From the NCBI GenBank assembly GCA_937876995.1, contig CALEFD010000107.1, positions 15,394-79,393 on the forward strand: a stretch of DNA of 64,000 nucleotides, written 5' to 3'. Positions 49,272 through 60,500 of the stretch are shown piece by piece. A program made the position numbers and the translations under genes. The notes under the pieces were generated by a model, which saw only the letters and a list, made by a program, of their open reading frames with translations, made no database searches and had not been told where the DNA came from. Position 1 is the stretch's first letter. Each line of letters opens with the position of its first letter. The stretch comes from an uncultured Bacteroidales bacterium. GTDB taxonomy: Bacteria > Bacteroidota > Bacteroidia > Bacteroidales > Bacteroidaceae.

Positions 49272-51026
49272 TTAGAATACTAATTCAAACACCATTCTAT
49301 CTTTATCGGACACAACTAATTCCACTCTGTATCTGCCTACAGCAAACAGTTTTCTGTCTATGGCAATTTCCCCATTTTGGTTAGAAATGTCACCCGTAAC
49401 ATCATTTCCTAAGGAATCAGTTATCTGTACACGAGCCTTCTCTTTTGTTTTAATTACAACAACAGAATCCTCCTTCGAATACGATATAGAGGTCACTTCA
49501 TCAATATAATATCTGTCTGTAAGATAGATATTCATATCCTTTTCTTCCATTGTATTAGCTTTACGCCAATCGCCGTTCTGATTACCTTTGAAATATATAG
49601 CCAAATAATCGCCAATGCTAATTTCTGTGGTAATTCTAAAGTCTATCTCATATTCAGCTATATAATAACTTTCCAAATCTTCTATATAGTTTTGCGTTGT
49701 ATCACTTACAAATTCTTGAACTGCACCATCTCTACCTACTTTACATATTGCAACAGAACCGCTAAAACTGCCGGTTGTAGCATTTGCTATAGCACCTTTT
49801 AATATATAATCATGACCTACTTTTATAGTATCAACAGCCATATTGGTAGTTTTATCCACCGGTGACATAACCTGGTAACTTACTATAAGATCTTCCTGTT
49901 TGCCGCCCTCATCAGGTTTAAGATTACACAGCATATGATGATTCTGGCTGTATGTTGAAAAATAAGGCATTGCATAGTAGCCATTGTTTGAACCAGACCA
50001 GCCAAAATTTATATGAAAACGTCCTTTTTCATCTATTCCATCCACTACAAAAGCATGTCCCACATTTGCAGCAGGTTCCACACCGCCATACAGAATAGGC
50101 ATTCTGTTTAACAGATTACTCTTTACAATAGCATTCCATTCTTCAGCTGAATGAAACATTCTGTTAAGTCCTACAGCTGAATTATCATATTTCATATATC
50201 TGCTAACAGGAGCATCCAAATCGGTAAGCACAGCGCCTGTACCATATAGATTGTATGATGCTTTAGCCATTACGCCACAATCATACATTAACTGAGCAAT
50301 TGCACGAGTACGTTCAGTATCCAATTCGTATTTATCTAATTCGTAAGGCATTATATCCCAATTATACGGGTGGCCCAAATCATAACCGTTAATGGTTTGG
50401 GTTATACCATTATCGTCTTCGTATTTATATGATTCCAGCCTACCTCTACCGGCATCCGGCCATTTATGAAAGTGCATTATGATAGACATGGCAGTAGCTA
50501 CACAGCCTGTAGGCATCTTATTAGGGGTATAGGCATTATATGGCGCATCCTGATTCCAAAGTGCTGTCTTTAACAATATAGTATCTGAGTTACTCTGGTC
50601 CTGAGCAAACAACATACCACCCCACTCTTCTATTGTAGGATTGGCTATACTATTCATTTTACGCAGATTATCTACATGCGATTTCATTTCACGCATCCAA
50701 TATGCTACATTCGACGGCATATTATCTACTCTAAAACTATAATCTTTTGAATATGCCAAAATTGGTTCTACTTTGGTATCACCACTTACCATCACAAAAC
50801 CGCCTTTGTCTATGTTATATATATAATAAGGTATATCGGCTGTAGATTTAGTTTCCGTATCGGGTCCGGTCCAAACTAATGTAAGTTCAGTACTGTTTGA
50901 ACGGGTCAATGTATTACTACTGACAAAGTTCCTTGCTATAGCTAAAGCTTCCTGTTCTGACACACTTTTTGCACCTATAGATAGCGATACAAGCAGTATA
51001 AAAAATGAGAATAACGATTTTTTCAT
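49272..51026 (-). CDS. Secreted C10-family cysteine peptidase (streptopain-like)
   Basis: 584 residues. Signal peptide (FSFFILLVSLSIGA), an N-terminal pro-domain of the Spi/streptopain-inhibitor type (about 20-115: ALAIARNFV, GGFVMVSGDTKVEPILAYS), then the papain-like C10 domain. Catalytic C175 in PTGCVATAMS, H324 in VGHAFVVDG and the oxyanion/Trp region FGWSGSNNGYY (W343). A beta-sandwich C-terminal region of about 200 residues follows. C10 enzymes of this group (Bfp of Bacteroides fragilis, interpain of Prevotella) are autoprocessed. Upstream of the BACON lipoprotein and next to two RagAB-like systems. Confidence 0.9.
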   Translation of the reverse strand: MKKSLFSFFILLVSLSIGAKSVSEQEALAIARNFVSSNTLTRSNSTELTLVWTGPDTETKSTADIPYYIYNIDKGGFVMVSGDTKVEPILAYSKDYSFRVDNMPSNVAYWMREMKSHVDNLRKMNSIANPTIEEWGGMLFAQDQSNSDTILLKTALWNQDAPYNAYTPNKMPTGCVATAMSIIMHFHKWPDAGRGRLESYKYEDDNGITQTINGYDLGHPYNWDIMPYELDKYELDTERTRAIAQLMYDCGVMAKASYNLYGTGAVLTDLDAPVSRYMKYDNSAVGLNRMFHSAEEWNAIVKSNLLNRMPILYGGVEPAANVGHAFVVDGIDEKGRFHINFGWSGSNNGYYAMPYFSTYSQNHHMLCNLKPDEGGKQEDLIVSYQVMSPVDKTTNMAVDTIKVGHDYILKGAIANATTGSFSGSVAICKVGRDGAVQEFVSDTTQNYIEDLESYYIAEYEIDFRITTEISIGDYLAIYFKGNQNGDWRKANTMEEKDMNIYLTDRYYIDEVTSISYSKEDSVVVIKTKEKARVQITDSLGNDVTGDISNQNGEIAIDRKLFAVGRYRVELVVSDKDRMVFELVF

Positions 51027-51102
51027 TACTAATTAAATTTTTCAGCGCGTAAAATTAACAAATTATATAGAGAGCACAAGCAAGAGCATATATAAAACAA
51101 GA

Positions 51103-51126
51103 GCAGATGCTTTAAAAAGCACCTGC
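51103..51126 (-). terminator. Terminator of the first susCD operon
   Basis: Minus-strand GCAGGTGCTTT / AAAGCATCTGC followed by TCTTGTTTTATA, 25 nt beyond the lipoprotein stop. Confidence 0.75.
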
Positions 51127-51151
51127 CCATAATGTTTGTTATCTAAATAGA

Positions 51152-52153
51152 TTAAAGTTCTACTTCAAATTCTATTTTATAAAGATCTGCACCAAATGAT
51201 GCTGTTCCTGCACTAACATTTACGTAAGCAGCATGCTGGAACATAAGAACATTAGTCTGGGTATCCAGTTCGCCAATGAAGCCATCAAACTCAAAATTAC
51301 CCGGTCCGTAGTTAACACCAAAAATGTAGTTCAAAATTATATCTGCACTTACATCACCAACTATCTGAGTTGGAGCTGACACAGAATAATCTTTTTTGTT
51401 TATAAAGATGCAGTAATTACAGTTTACACCCCAACCATACCAGTTATAAGTAAGTTTCAAACCAATATAATCAGCAGCAGTGAATCCGGCCTTAACTACA
51501 CCTGCTTCAGTTATTTCATCTTCAGTAAGAAGGGTAACCAATGCACCGTATGATGCTTCACCATCGGTGCCAAGTGATTCAGTAAACTTAATAGTTTTAC
51601 CATTCAAGCCTTCATAAAGAGCTACATCAAGTGGAGCAGCAGCAGAATATGTTGCATAGCTGAAAGATGCAAATGTAGGGTTCATAAAGTTGAAACCCAT
51701 AGTCTCTGTCCAACCCGGAACTACTGTACCATCCTTATGAATAATATTTGTAGTAAACTGCATCTTGTCACCTATAGCAGGTGCTGCAATTCCTAAATTT
51801 TCACAAAGAGCAACCATATCAATAGTAACTTCACAAGGAAGTTCTTTAATACCTGTTGCAGCAACTGCAGATTTCACACCGCTACCATCAGCAGGAGTAT
51901 AAACGCAGAGTAGTTCTGCCTCTTTAAAGTATGTAGTATAGTCACCCATGTGTTCAGGAACAGAAAGCGCAACTTTATAGTTACCATCTGTAGTACCTGC
52001 ACCGAGCAACAGATCGGCAGTTGTAACCTTATCTACACTAATACCAAATGTATGGGTTACACCCTCCAAATCGTATGGCAATTCCTGTTTGTCGCAACTA
52101 ATAACAAATAGAGGAAGTGCTGCTAATGCTATTAATGATTTTCTTAGTTTCAT
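51152..52153 (-). CDS. Surface lipoprotein of the first susCD operon, unknown function
   Basis: 333 residues with lipobox LFVISC (Cys20). No recognised domain; beta-rich composition with repeated G-x-T/S stretches suggests an Ig- or lectin-like surface protein, as often found after susD in Bacteroidetes uptake loci. It lies 23 nt after the SusD gene and ends before the operon terminator. It may be a surface glycan- or peptide-binding accessory protein; ligand unknown. Confidence 0.7.
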   Translation of the reverse strand: MKLRKSLIALAALPLFVISCDKQELPYDLEGVTHTFGISVDKVTTADLLLGAGTTDGNYKVALSVPEHMGDYTTYFKEAELLCVYTPADGSGVKSAVAATGIKELPCEVTIDMVALCENLGIAAPAIGDKMQFTTNIIHKDGTVVPGWTETMGFNFMNPTFASFSYATYSAAAPLDVALYEGLNGKTIKFTESLGTDGEASYGALVTLLTEDEITEAGVVKAGFTAADYIGLKLTYNWYGWGVNCNYCIFINKKDYSVSAPTQIVGDVSADIILNYIFGVNYGPGNFEFDGFIGELDTQTNVLMFQHAAYVNVSAGTASFGADLYKIEFEVEL

Positions 52154-52176
52154 AATTCTTTTTCCATTTATTGTTA

Positions 52177-53850
52177 TTAATCAACATCCCAGAATACATT
52201 ACTTACTGTGATATTACGATCTTTGTTTGTAATATTCGGGTTAACATTACACTCATCTTGCGGATACCACAATACTCGTGGATAGTCTGCAATTTTAACC
52301 AAAGGTAGTTCTGCACCGCCTTCGGCTGTTAAATCGGTAGATGCTTCTGTGTGGTCAAATGGAGACACTGCCATACGTTCTTCGTTACCGGTCAAAAGAA
52401 CAGGGTAACCTGTACGACGAATATCACTATATGCTTCAACAGGATTGTAGAAGTTAGCAATCCACTTCTGAGTCATAACGATTTCCATTTTTCTTTCATC
52501 AGATGCTCTGTCATACTGTTGCAAAACGTTGTTAATAAACATTGATGCATCTTCAATAAGAGGAGCATTTGCATCAGCTTTTGCGACAACTGCATTTACG
52601 TGATAGATAGAAGCTTCAATACCTTCCTGAAGAAGAGCCTTTGCATCTGCAGTAATTTCACCTGCAAGAGCAAGCTCTGCCTTCATAAATGGTACTGAGT
52701 AAGCCTGAAGCATCTTATCAGGAGCAATACCTGAACCTGATTTTGCTCCAATTGCACCACCGTTACCATCATCGTACTTACCACCAACAGGATAGATTCC
52801 TACAACAGACATAGAAGCATCCTGCATCATTGATACGTAAGGAGTGTTAGAACCCATCATAATAGACACGAAAGCACCATCACGATAGTCTGTAGCATTC
52901 TGAGCATCTTCATCAGCTTTCAGCTGGTTGAAATAGTAGTAAGGAACACGTGGGTCTTTGATACCTACAAACGGATTGTTCTTAACATTATAAGACAAAC
53001 CATTCATAATTTCGTGCATCCAAGGGCTAATCCAAACACCTTTCTGAGAAGCTTCATATTCATCTACATAACCTGACTTACGTTCATCAGCAGGTGACAA
53101 AGTACCTGTATGAGGGAACTGTAGGTCTTCACCATTTGCCAGGAAGTTATCTTCCTGAATCAAAGCTGCAAGTTCTGTATCCCAGTTTGCAATCTCATCT
53201 TTTGCAAGACGTGACTGGGTAAGCAGTTTAAGCTTCATTGTATTTGTAGCCTTAATCCACTTCTGAATGTCACCATTATAGAACAGATCGTTGCTACCAG
53301 GTTTAATTGAGTTACCTTCAGTAGCAGCAAAGTCGCTCAAAGCCTGGTTTAGTTCAACTAACAAAGCATTGTAAATATCTGCACTCTTATCAGCCTTCGG
53401 GAATTCAATACCCGGTACATTTGCTTCTGAATAAGGAACATCGCCAAACAAGTCGGTAAGGTTCATATAAGCATATACTCTAAGAACTCTACCTATACCT
53501 GCATAGTATGAAAGATTTGCTTTATTAGACTCTTCAATAAAAGCATCGGCATTCTTTATACCATAAATATAGATATTCTTCCAAGTGTTACCAAGTGTTG
53601 AATATGAAGGCACAAGTGCATAGTTATCAATTTCACGGCTAACAGTATGCTGTGTATATGCCGAGAAGTTTGCATTCAAATAGTATCCTTCTGCAAATGA
53701 AGCAGAAATTTCATATTCAACAGTTGTCAAAAGCTGTGACAAATCCAAATCGGTTACTGCGTATGGGTCTTTATTGATATCTAAATCGCAACTGCTTACT
53801 GAAAAAGCAACAAGACCCGCTCCCAATATATTTAAAAACTTATTTTTCAT
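52177..53850 (-). CDS. SusD/RagB-family lipoprotein (first pair)
   Basis: 557 residues with lipobox VSSC (Cys20, SSCDLDINKDP). The SusD-like features are the N-terminal DINKDPYAV, YYLNANFSAYTQH, tetratricopeptide-like helices (RVLRVYAYMNLTDLFGDVPYSEA) and the C-terminal conserved block AEGGAELPLVKIADYPRVLWYPQDECNVNPN. It acts as the lid over the SusC transporter in the outer membrane, binding the oligomer to be imported. Co-transcribed after susC (20-nt gap). Ligand unknown. Confidence 0.92.
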   Translation of the reverse strand: MKNKFLNILGAGLVAFSVSSCDLDINKDPYAVTDLDLSQLLTTVEYEISASFAEGYYLNANFSAYTQHTVSREIDNYALVPSYSTLGNTWKNIYIYGIKNADAFIEESNKANLSYYAGIGRVLRVYAYMNLTDLFGDVPYSEANVPGIEFPKADKSADIYNALLVELNQALSDFAATEGNSIKPGSNDLFYNGDIQKWIKATNTMKLKLLTQSRLAKDEIANWDTELAALIQEDNFLANGEDLQFPHTGTLSPADERKSGYVDEYEASQKGVWISPWMHEIMNGLSYNVKNNPFVGIKDPRVPYYYFNQLKADEDAQNATDYRDGAFVSIMMGSNTPYVSMMQDASMSVVGIYPVGGKYDDGNGGAIGAKSGSGIAPDKMLQAYSVPFMKAELALAGEITADAKALLQEGIEASIYHVNAVVAKADANAPLIEDASMFINNVLQQYDRASDERKMEIVMTQKWIANFYNPVEAYSDIRRTGYPVLLTGNEERMAVSPFDHTEASTDLTAEGGAELPLVKIADYPRVLWYPQDECNVNPNITNKDRNITVSNVFWDVD

Positions 53851-53870
53851 ATCTTCAGAGATTTATCAGT

Positions 53871-56800
53871 TTAGAATGTTAATTTCAAGTTAAAAGCAAA
53901 TCTCTTAGTTGATGGAGCCGATGTGTAGTCAATACCCTGAACGTTTGTTTCACCGTATGAGTTTGCGGTTGGATCATAGTTAGAGTATTTAGGCACATTA
54001 GGAGCCCAGAACCAAAGGTTACGACCTACAAATGATACCTCAGCACCGTTAAGTTTCAGTTTTGAGATATATTTCTTAGGAATCGAATAACCAAGAGTTA
54101 CTTCACGTAAACGTAGAACTGTTGCATCGTAAACTGCAACTTCGTCAACTGAGTTAATAGCAAATGTTGAGAAAGTACCATCTGAGAACCAAAGACCATC
54201 TTCCTGGATAGTTGTAGTGTTCTGAATGTAGTTACCATCTGCATCAAGAATTGGCTGCAAAGTATTAACATCACCATATACACCGCTGATAATACGCAAA
54301 CCTTCACGATCTTCAGTATCTTTGGTAACACCACGGCCAAGAAGGTCTGTCAAGTATGAACTATATACACAACCACCCTTCTGATAGTCAAACATAAAGC
54401 TCAATGAAAGACCTTTATAGTTGAAAGTGTTAGTCATAGCAAGTTTGTAATCAGGGTTAGGATCGCCTATGATACCAACTTCTGTATCGTTGATATACAT
54501 ACCTGTTGATGGATCTACCAATGGAATACCATCTTCTGTACGAGCTAGTTTTTCACCTTCCAAAATACCGTAAGGCTGACCTACCATAAGAACCGGTCTT
54601 GGAGTAGCAAAGTCACCACCTACATAAATCTTATCGATTCCATTTGCAAGTTCAAGAACTTCTGACTTATTCTTTGTAAATACGGTGTAGATACTCCACT
54701 GGAAATCGTTTGTAAATACAGGATATAAATCCAAGCCTAATTCAATACCTTTGTTCTGCAATGAACCGAAGTTTGTATAAAGGCTGCTGTAACCTGTTGT
54801 AGAAGCAGTACTCTTAGCACCAATCTGGTTGTCTGATATACGGTTATAGTATGTAGCTTCCAAAGCAATGCGATCTTCGAAGAACTTCAAATCGATACCA
54901 CCTTCAAATTCTGATGTAAATTCAGGTTTCAAGTTTTCGTCAATCTGAACTGGAACCAAGCCCATCATACCCTGACCCATATATGGGCTATAGATAGTGT
55001 ATGTACCATTATTTAAATAAGGTGATGCATCATTACCTACTTTTGCCCAGCTTGCACGAACTTTACCAAAGTTCATAAAGCTGTCCTGAATACCTAATGC
55101 ATCGGTAAATACCAATGAACCGGCTACTGCAGGATAGAAATAGCTGTTATTTCCAACAGGCAGTGTAGAAGAAACGTCGTTACGTCCAGAAATATTCAAG
55201 AATGCCCACTGTTTGTAATCCAATACAACATCCATAAACACACCCCATTTACGGCTGCGTGAATAAGATTCAGAAGCTGTCTGGTTCAGTGTGTTGTCTA
55301 TTGCAAAGATATTTGGGTTGATAATTTCATCACCACTTGCACCTAAATATTCTAATGTTGACTGAGTGTAGTTATGACCAAGAGTAGCCTTTACATTCAA
55401 ATCGCCAAATTTCTTATCGGCTGTGAGTAACAAGATAGATTCAATATCACCATTCTGGTTATTACCTTTTGAAATATAACCCTTACCTGCATTACCACGT
55501 GAACCAAGGTTAACAATGGTCTTGCGGTCCATAATATAGTCGTTATAACCTAACTTATAGTCAACTGCCAACCACTTTGTGATATCGTAACCTGCATTGA
55601 AGTTAGCAACAACACGCTTCTGAACAGTAAGAATCTTATCGTTTTCCCAAGCCCAATATGGGTTGTTTGCCTGTGCAGAAAGGTTCATCAACAGGTTAGC
55701 ACCGTCAGGTGTAGCGTATGGGAAGTTAGCCAAATCCCATGAACGTGGCATAATAAATGCACGACCAAGTGAAGAGGCTCCACCAAGAGGTTCTTGCGAC
55801 TGGTTGTTACCATACATAGGGCTCTGCTGGTCAGTATATGAGTAAGACATATTACCGCCAAAACGGAAACCATTCTCTAACTGTTTGTTACCACCAACAG
55901 AGAATGAAATACGTTCAAAGTCTGAACCAGGGATATAACTGCTCTGTTCTGTACGTGATATAGTTACGTTAAAGTTACCATCTTCGTTGTAGCTCTGAAT
56001 GTTTGCAGATGTATCGAAGATATGACCTGTATCAAACAGATCTGATACGTTATTAGGATATGCCTGATAAGGAATCTTACCACCTAATTCAGGATACATC
56101 TGAAGAGCCAAATCAGGATAGTATTTAGCAACATCAGAATACATATTCTGTGTCATACCCTCTTCAAACTTAGCACCCCAAGAACCGTTTGCACCACCTA
56201 TCATAAAGTCAGAACCCTGACCGTATGTGTTCTGATATTCGGGAAGAGATGCAATCTTTTCCATAGCGTAAGAAGCATTAAGAGTTACATTAAAGCCACT
56301 CTTGTTGCTCTTGTTCTTTGAACCTGACTTTGTAGTGATAAGAATAACACCATTAGCAGCACGTGAACCATAAAGAACGGCAGCAGCAGCACCCTTAAGA
56401 ATACTCATTGATTCAATGTCGTTAGGATCCAAAGTTGAGATACCGCTTACAAGAGCACCACCAAGGTTAGCACCACGACCAGAATCAGATGAACCCAAGT
56501 TACTGTATGGGATTCCATCAACTACGTAAAGAGGCTGGTTGTCGCCTGTAAATGATGAGTTACCACGAATAGTGATACGTGTAGCGCCACCGGCGTCACC
56601 TGAAGGAGCAGCAACCTGAATACCTGCTACTTTACCATCCAAAGCACGAAGCATATCAGGCTCAGCCTTCATTACGGCCTCTTCAGCTTGGATTTTTGTA
56701 ACAGAGTAACCCAGTGAACGCTCTGAACGCTGAATACCTACTGCAGTTACCAACACCTCTTCTACTTCGAGAGCATCGGAAAGCAGTGTTACGTTAATCA

Positions 56801-57062
56801 CTTTTTTACCTGCTACAGCTATAGTCTTGGATTCATAACCCAAGAACTGGAAAGTTAACTTAGCATTAGAAGGCACGCTAATTGAATAGGCGCCATCCAT
56901 ATCAGTCACTGTTCCATCTGTAGTTCCCTCAACGGCTACTGTTACACCAACCATAGGCTCATTGCTGTCGGCGTCGGTAACAATACCTGAGACCTGCATA
57001 TTTTGTGCATAAGCAAAGCATGCGCACAAAGCAGCAGTCAATGATAAGAGAATCTTTCTCAT
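53871..57062 (-). CDS. SusC/RagA-family TonB-dependent transporter (first pair)
   Basis: 1063 residues from ATG 57062 (MRKILLSLTAALCACFAYAQ); the longer frame to 57107 lacks homology. Carboxypeptidase-regulatory-like domain about 22-105 (SGIVTDADSNEPMVGVTVAVEG), plug about 115-235 (VTAVGIQRSERSLGYSVTKI, GDNQPLYVVDGIPYSN, GAAAAVLYGSRAANGVILITTKSG), then a 22-strand barrel. It imports oligomers captured by its SusD partner. Divergent from the second SusC gene, with a shared 20-bp element in both leaders. No glycosidase is in the operon. Confidence 0.95.
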   Translation of the reverse strand: MRKILLSLTAALCACFAYAQNMQVSGIVTDADSNEPMVGVTVAVEGTTDGTVTDMDGAYSISVPSNAKLTFQFLGYESKTIAVAGKKVINVTLLSDALEVEEVLVTAVGIQRSERSLGYSVTKIQAEEAVMKAEPDMLRALDGKVAGIQVAAPSGDAGGATRITIRGNSSFTGDNQPLYVVDGIPYSNLGSSDSGRGANLGGALVSGISTLDPNDIESMSILKGAAAAVLYGSRAANGVILITTKSGSKNKSNKSGFNVTLNASYAMEKIASLPEYQNTYGQGSDFMIGGANGSWGAKFEEGMTQNMYSDVAKYYPDLALQMYPELGGKIPYQAYPNNVSDLFDTGHIFDTSANIQSYNEDGNFNVTISRTEQSSYIPGSDFERISFSVGGNKQLENGFRFGGNMSYSYTDQQSPMYGNNQSQEPLGGASSLGRAFIMPRSWDLANFPYATPDGANLLMNLSAQANNPYWAWENDKILTVQKRVVANFNAGYDITKWLAVDYKLGYNDYIMDRKTIVNLGSRGNAGKGYISKGNNQNGDIESILLLTADKKFGDLNVKATLGHNYTQSTLEYLGASGDEIINPNIFAIDNTLNQTASESYSRSRKWGVFMDVVLDYKQWAFLNISGRNDVSSTLPVGNNSYFYPAVAGSLVFTDALGIQDSFMNFGKVRASWAKVGNDASPYLNNGTYTIYSPYMGQGMMGLVPVQIDENLKPEFTSEFEGGIDLKFFEDRIALEATYYNRISDNQIGAKSTASTTGYSSLYTNFGSLQNKGIELGLDLYPVFTNDFQWSIYTVFTKNKSEVLELANGIDKIYVGGDFATPRPVLMVGQPYGILEGEKLARTEDGIPLVDPSTGMYINDTEVGIIGDPNPDYKLAMTNTFNYKGLSLSFMFDYQKGGCVYSSYLTDLLGRGVTKDTEDREGLRIISGVYGDVNTLQPILDADGNYIQNTTTIQEDGLWFSDGTFSTFAINSVDEVAVYDATVLRLREVTLGYSIPKKYISKLKLNGAEVSFVGRNLWFWAPNVPKYSNYDPTANSYGETNVQGIDYTSAPSTKRFAFNLKLTF

Positions 57063-57176
57063 AAAATGAATTTTTAGTGAATAATTATGAAATATTTGGT
57101 TAAACATTTATTTCCTTTGTTTTGGTAACAAGCAACTCCAACTATTCAACCCTATGAGAATCAAATAATTGGATAT

Positions 57177-57196
57177 ATTTCTATAAAAGAAATCTC
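57177..57196 (-). repeat. 20-bp leader element of susC-1
   Basis: Minus strand reads GAGATTTCTTTTATAGAAAT, itself a partial palindrome (ATTTCTTTTATAGAAAT), about 115 nt before the susC-1 start. An identical copy lies at 57475-57494 on the plus strand. Confidence 0.75.
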
Positions 57197-57454
57197 AAAT
57201 CTTCATAAATTGCTGATATTTAACAAGATGTGTCTTTGTATTTTGTATTATATTATATCATGTAAGTCTGTTTGTGCTTTATGATAAATAAATCTGAGTT
57301 CTTAATATGTGTGAAAAATCGATTTCTTGGAGTTCTTTTTAAACGTTGCTGATTTGGTTAAAATCCTTTACAGAAGACCCTCTAAATTAGTTTGGATATT
57401 TTTGCAACAATGAAAAAATTATTGCATTTTTTTAGTATTTATATAAAAAATGTG
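57197..57454. other. AT-rich spacer between divergent susC genes
   Basis: About 260 bases with no coding potential. It holds the upstream parts of both promoters and several poly-A/T tracts; nothing else was recognised. Confidence 0.5.
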
Positions 57455-57462
57455 TACCTTTG
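57455..57462 (+). promoter_or_regulatory. -7 promoter box TACCTTTG for susC-2
   Basis: Exact TAnnTTTG match, leader of about 120 nt to ATG 57589. The shared 20-bp element begins about 12 nt downstream. Confidence 0.6.
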
Positions 57463-57474
57463 TAGTTGGTAGTA

Positions 57475-57494
57475 GAGATTTCTTTTATAGAAAT
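57475..57494 (+). repeat. 20-bp leader element of susC-2
   Basis: GAGATTTCTTTTATAGAAAT in the early leader, about 95 nt before ATG 57589. Perfect inverted copy of 57177-57196. On this side the stem extends to GATTTC / GAAATC. Confidence 0.75.
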
Positions 57495-57588
57495 CATTGT
57501 TTTACGTAGTAAAGTCAATTAACTACCATTAAAAATGAATAATTATTTAATATTTATACACTAATCAAATTAATTAACAAAGTTTTTT

Positions 57589-60500
57589 ATGAAGAAAAAA
57601 TTAATGGTGTTGATGACCTACCTTTTTATAGGTTTTGGTCTGGTAAACGCTCAGTCACAGAAAGTAACAGGTACTGTTATTTCTGATGAAGATGGTTTAC
57701 CTGTAATTGGTGCCACCATTCAGGTAGAAGGTACAGAAAGCATAGGTACCATTACCGACATGGATGGTAAATTCGTTTTAGAGAACATACCCAGCTCTGC
57801 AAAGAATCTGGTAGTCTCATTTATCGGTATGGAAAAGCAGACTATCGCTATCAAACCTACTGTAAGTGTAGTATTGGTAGCCGATGCTGAAGTTCTGGAC
57901 GAAGTAGTAGTAACTGCTCTTGGTATTTCACGTTCAGAAAAGACACTGGGTTACTCAGCCACTACAATTAAAACAGAAGAAATTCTAAATGCTCGTTCCA
58001 CAAACGTAGTCAATGCTCTTTCAGGTAAAGTTGCAGGTGTGCAAGTTAGTTCAACCTCATCTGACCCTGGTTCAGTTAGCAATATTGTGATTCGTGGTTT
58101 CAGCTCAATTAATGGTGACAACCAACCTCTTTACGTAGTCGATGGTGTTCCTTTGCAAAATAGCATGGTTTCTGGTAGCGGTAAAAACATTGCAACCGGA
58201 GGTATCGCCAATGTAGCTTCTGAAGATATAGAATCAATGACAATTCTAAAGGGTGCTGCAGCCACTGCACTTTATGGTTCACGCGCTGCTAACGGTGTCA
58301 TTGTTATTAAGACAAAGTCAGGTAGCAAAGGTGACACACGAAACTATTCAATTAATTACAGCACCAGTCTTCAAACACGACAAGTTTCATTACTACCAGA
58401 AATGCAAAATAAATTTGGACAAGGCTGGAATGGTAGACAAACTTATATAGAAAATGGATCATGGGGTCCTGAATTTGACGGTTCTACTCAGGTATATGGT
58501 CCTATTTGGAATAACCAACAATTAATTCACGAATATTCTGCTAAAGAAAATAATGTAAAAGATTTTTTTGAAACAGGATTGTCTCAAAATCACAACATTT
58601 CTTTAAGTGGTGTATCTGAAGATGAAAAAATGACCTATTATCTTTCATACACATATACAGATGATAATGGTATTATGCCAGAAGATTATGATATATATAA
58701 GCGTAACACAATTGCAATGCGCAACAGTTACCAGGCAACAGATTGGTTAAAAGCATCATCATCATTTAACTTTGCAAGATCAAAAACAGATGCAGTAGGA
58801 TCTTTCCAAGGAACATCTGTAATTGATGGTTTGTATGAAATGCCACGCGATGTGTCTATAGTTGACATGAAAGATACAAGCAGCCCATTTAATACTCCTG
58901 AAGCATATTATACTCCTTACGGAATTACCAACCCATATTGGGCTTTGGAAAACAACTACAACCATACAGATGCTAAGCAGGTATATGGTAAAGTACAGTT
59001 GGATGTAATGCCTATTAAAAACTTAACCATGAGTTATAGAATGGGATTTGATTATACAGATCTTGACACAAAAACCGGCACTCCAGAGATTGCTTTGGAC
59101 GATGCACTCATCAACGAGGATTATGGTTATGCACCTTCTAATATGAATCAAAGCGGTGCAGTATATGTTGGCTATAGTAGAAGATATGAAATCAACCATG
59201 ACTTTTTAGCTAGTTACAGTGAAAAATTCATTGATAACAAGCTAGAATTAGACATTAATGCAGGCGTGAATATTAATGAACGTGCTGCAACGAGTATGAG
59301 TGGAGAAGCCACAGGTTTAACATTCCATACAGGTTTCTGGGATTTAAGCAACGGAGCAACATGGAGTACATTAGCTGAAGCACAAAGCAAACGTCGTCTG
59401 GTTGGTGCATTCGGTGATTTAACCTTAGGTTGGGATAATATGATCTATCTGAATATGACAGCCCGTAGGGATTGGTCCTCAACACTACCAATAGATAACA
59501 ACAGCTATTTTTATCCTGGTGCAACATTGAGCTGGATTTTCAGTAATTTAATTCCTGAAAATAAGATGTTAACATTTGGTAAAATTCGTTTGGCTTATGG
59601 TAAAACCGGTAATGATGCTAGCGCATACATGATTCATCCAAGATTTGTACAGGGTTATGCAAATGGCACCTATGGTAGTGACATTGCATTATTCCCAATG
59701 AATAGTGTAAATGCATTCCAATCAGCATCAACTATGGGTAGTACCACATTAAAACCTGAAATGACTTCTGAATTTGAAACTGGTTTGAATATGCAGTTCT
59801 TTAATGGAAGATTTGGTATAGATTTTGCATATTATAACCGAACAACTTCAGATCAAATCTTTACACTTCCTGTAGATCCTTCAACAGGTTATAGTTCAAT
59901 GGTTACAAACTTTGGTCAAGTAAATAACAACGGTATAGAATTAGTTATCAATACTACACCTATACAGACAAGAAACTTCCGTTGGGATCTGGACTTCAAT
60001 TTTTCAAAGAACAACAACAAAGTTATTTCACTACCAGAGAGTTTAGAAGGTGGAAAGGTTGCTATCTATGGTTTTGAAGCAGGAACCGACGTAGTTTACA
60101 TGTATGCAGAAAAAGGAAAGCCTATGGGTCAGTTCTATACATACTTGCCAGAACGCACTGAAGATGGCAGTCTGATTGTAGATGAATATGGTTTGCCTAT
60201 TCTTAGCACAGAAATCAAAGACACCGGCAAGAATATGAACAATGATTGGATTGGAGGTATTACAACTTCTCTTACTATTAAAAGTTTCACACTTAGCGCT
60301 GCATTAGATGTTCGCAAGGGTGGTTATATGTTCTCAAGAACCAAAAACCTAATGCAGTTTACTGGTAACGGAATTGTAACAACATATAACGAAAGACGTC
60401 CATTTATTATTCCTAACTCTGTAGTTGATAACGGAGATGGTACATATTCGGATAACACTACACCTATTACTCAACTTGATGGCAGTTACCAGCTCTATTT

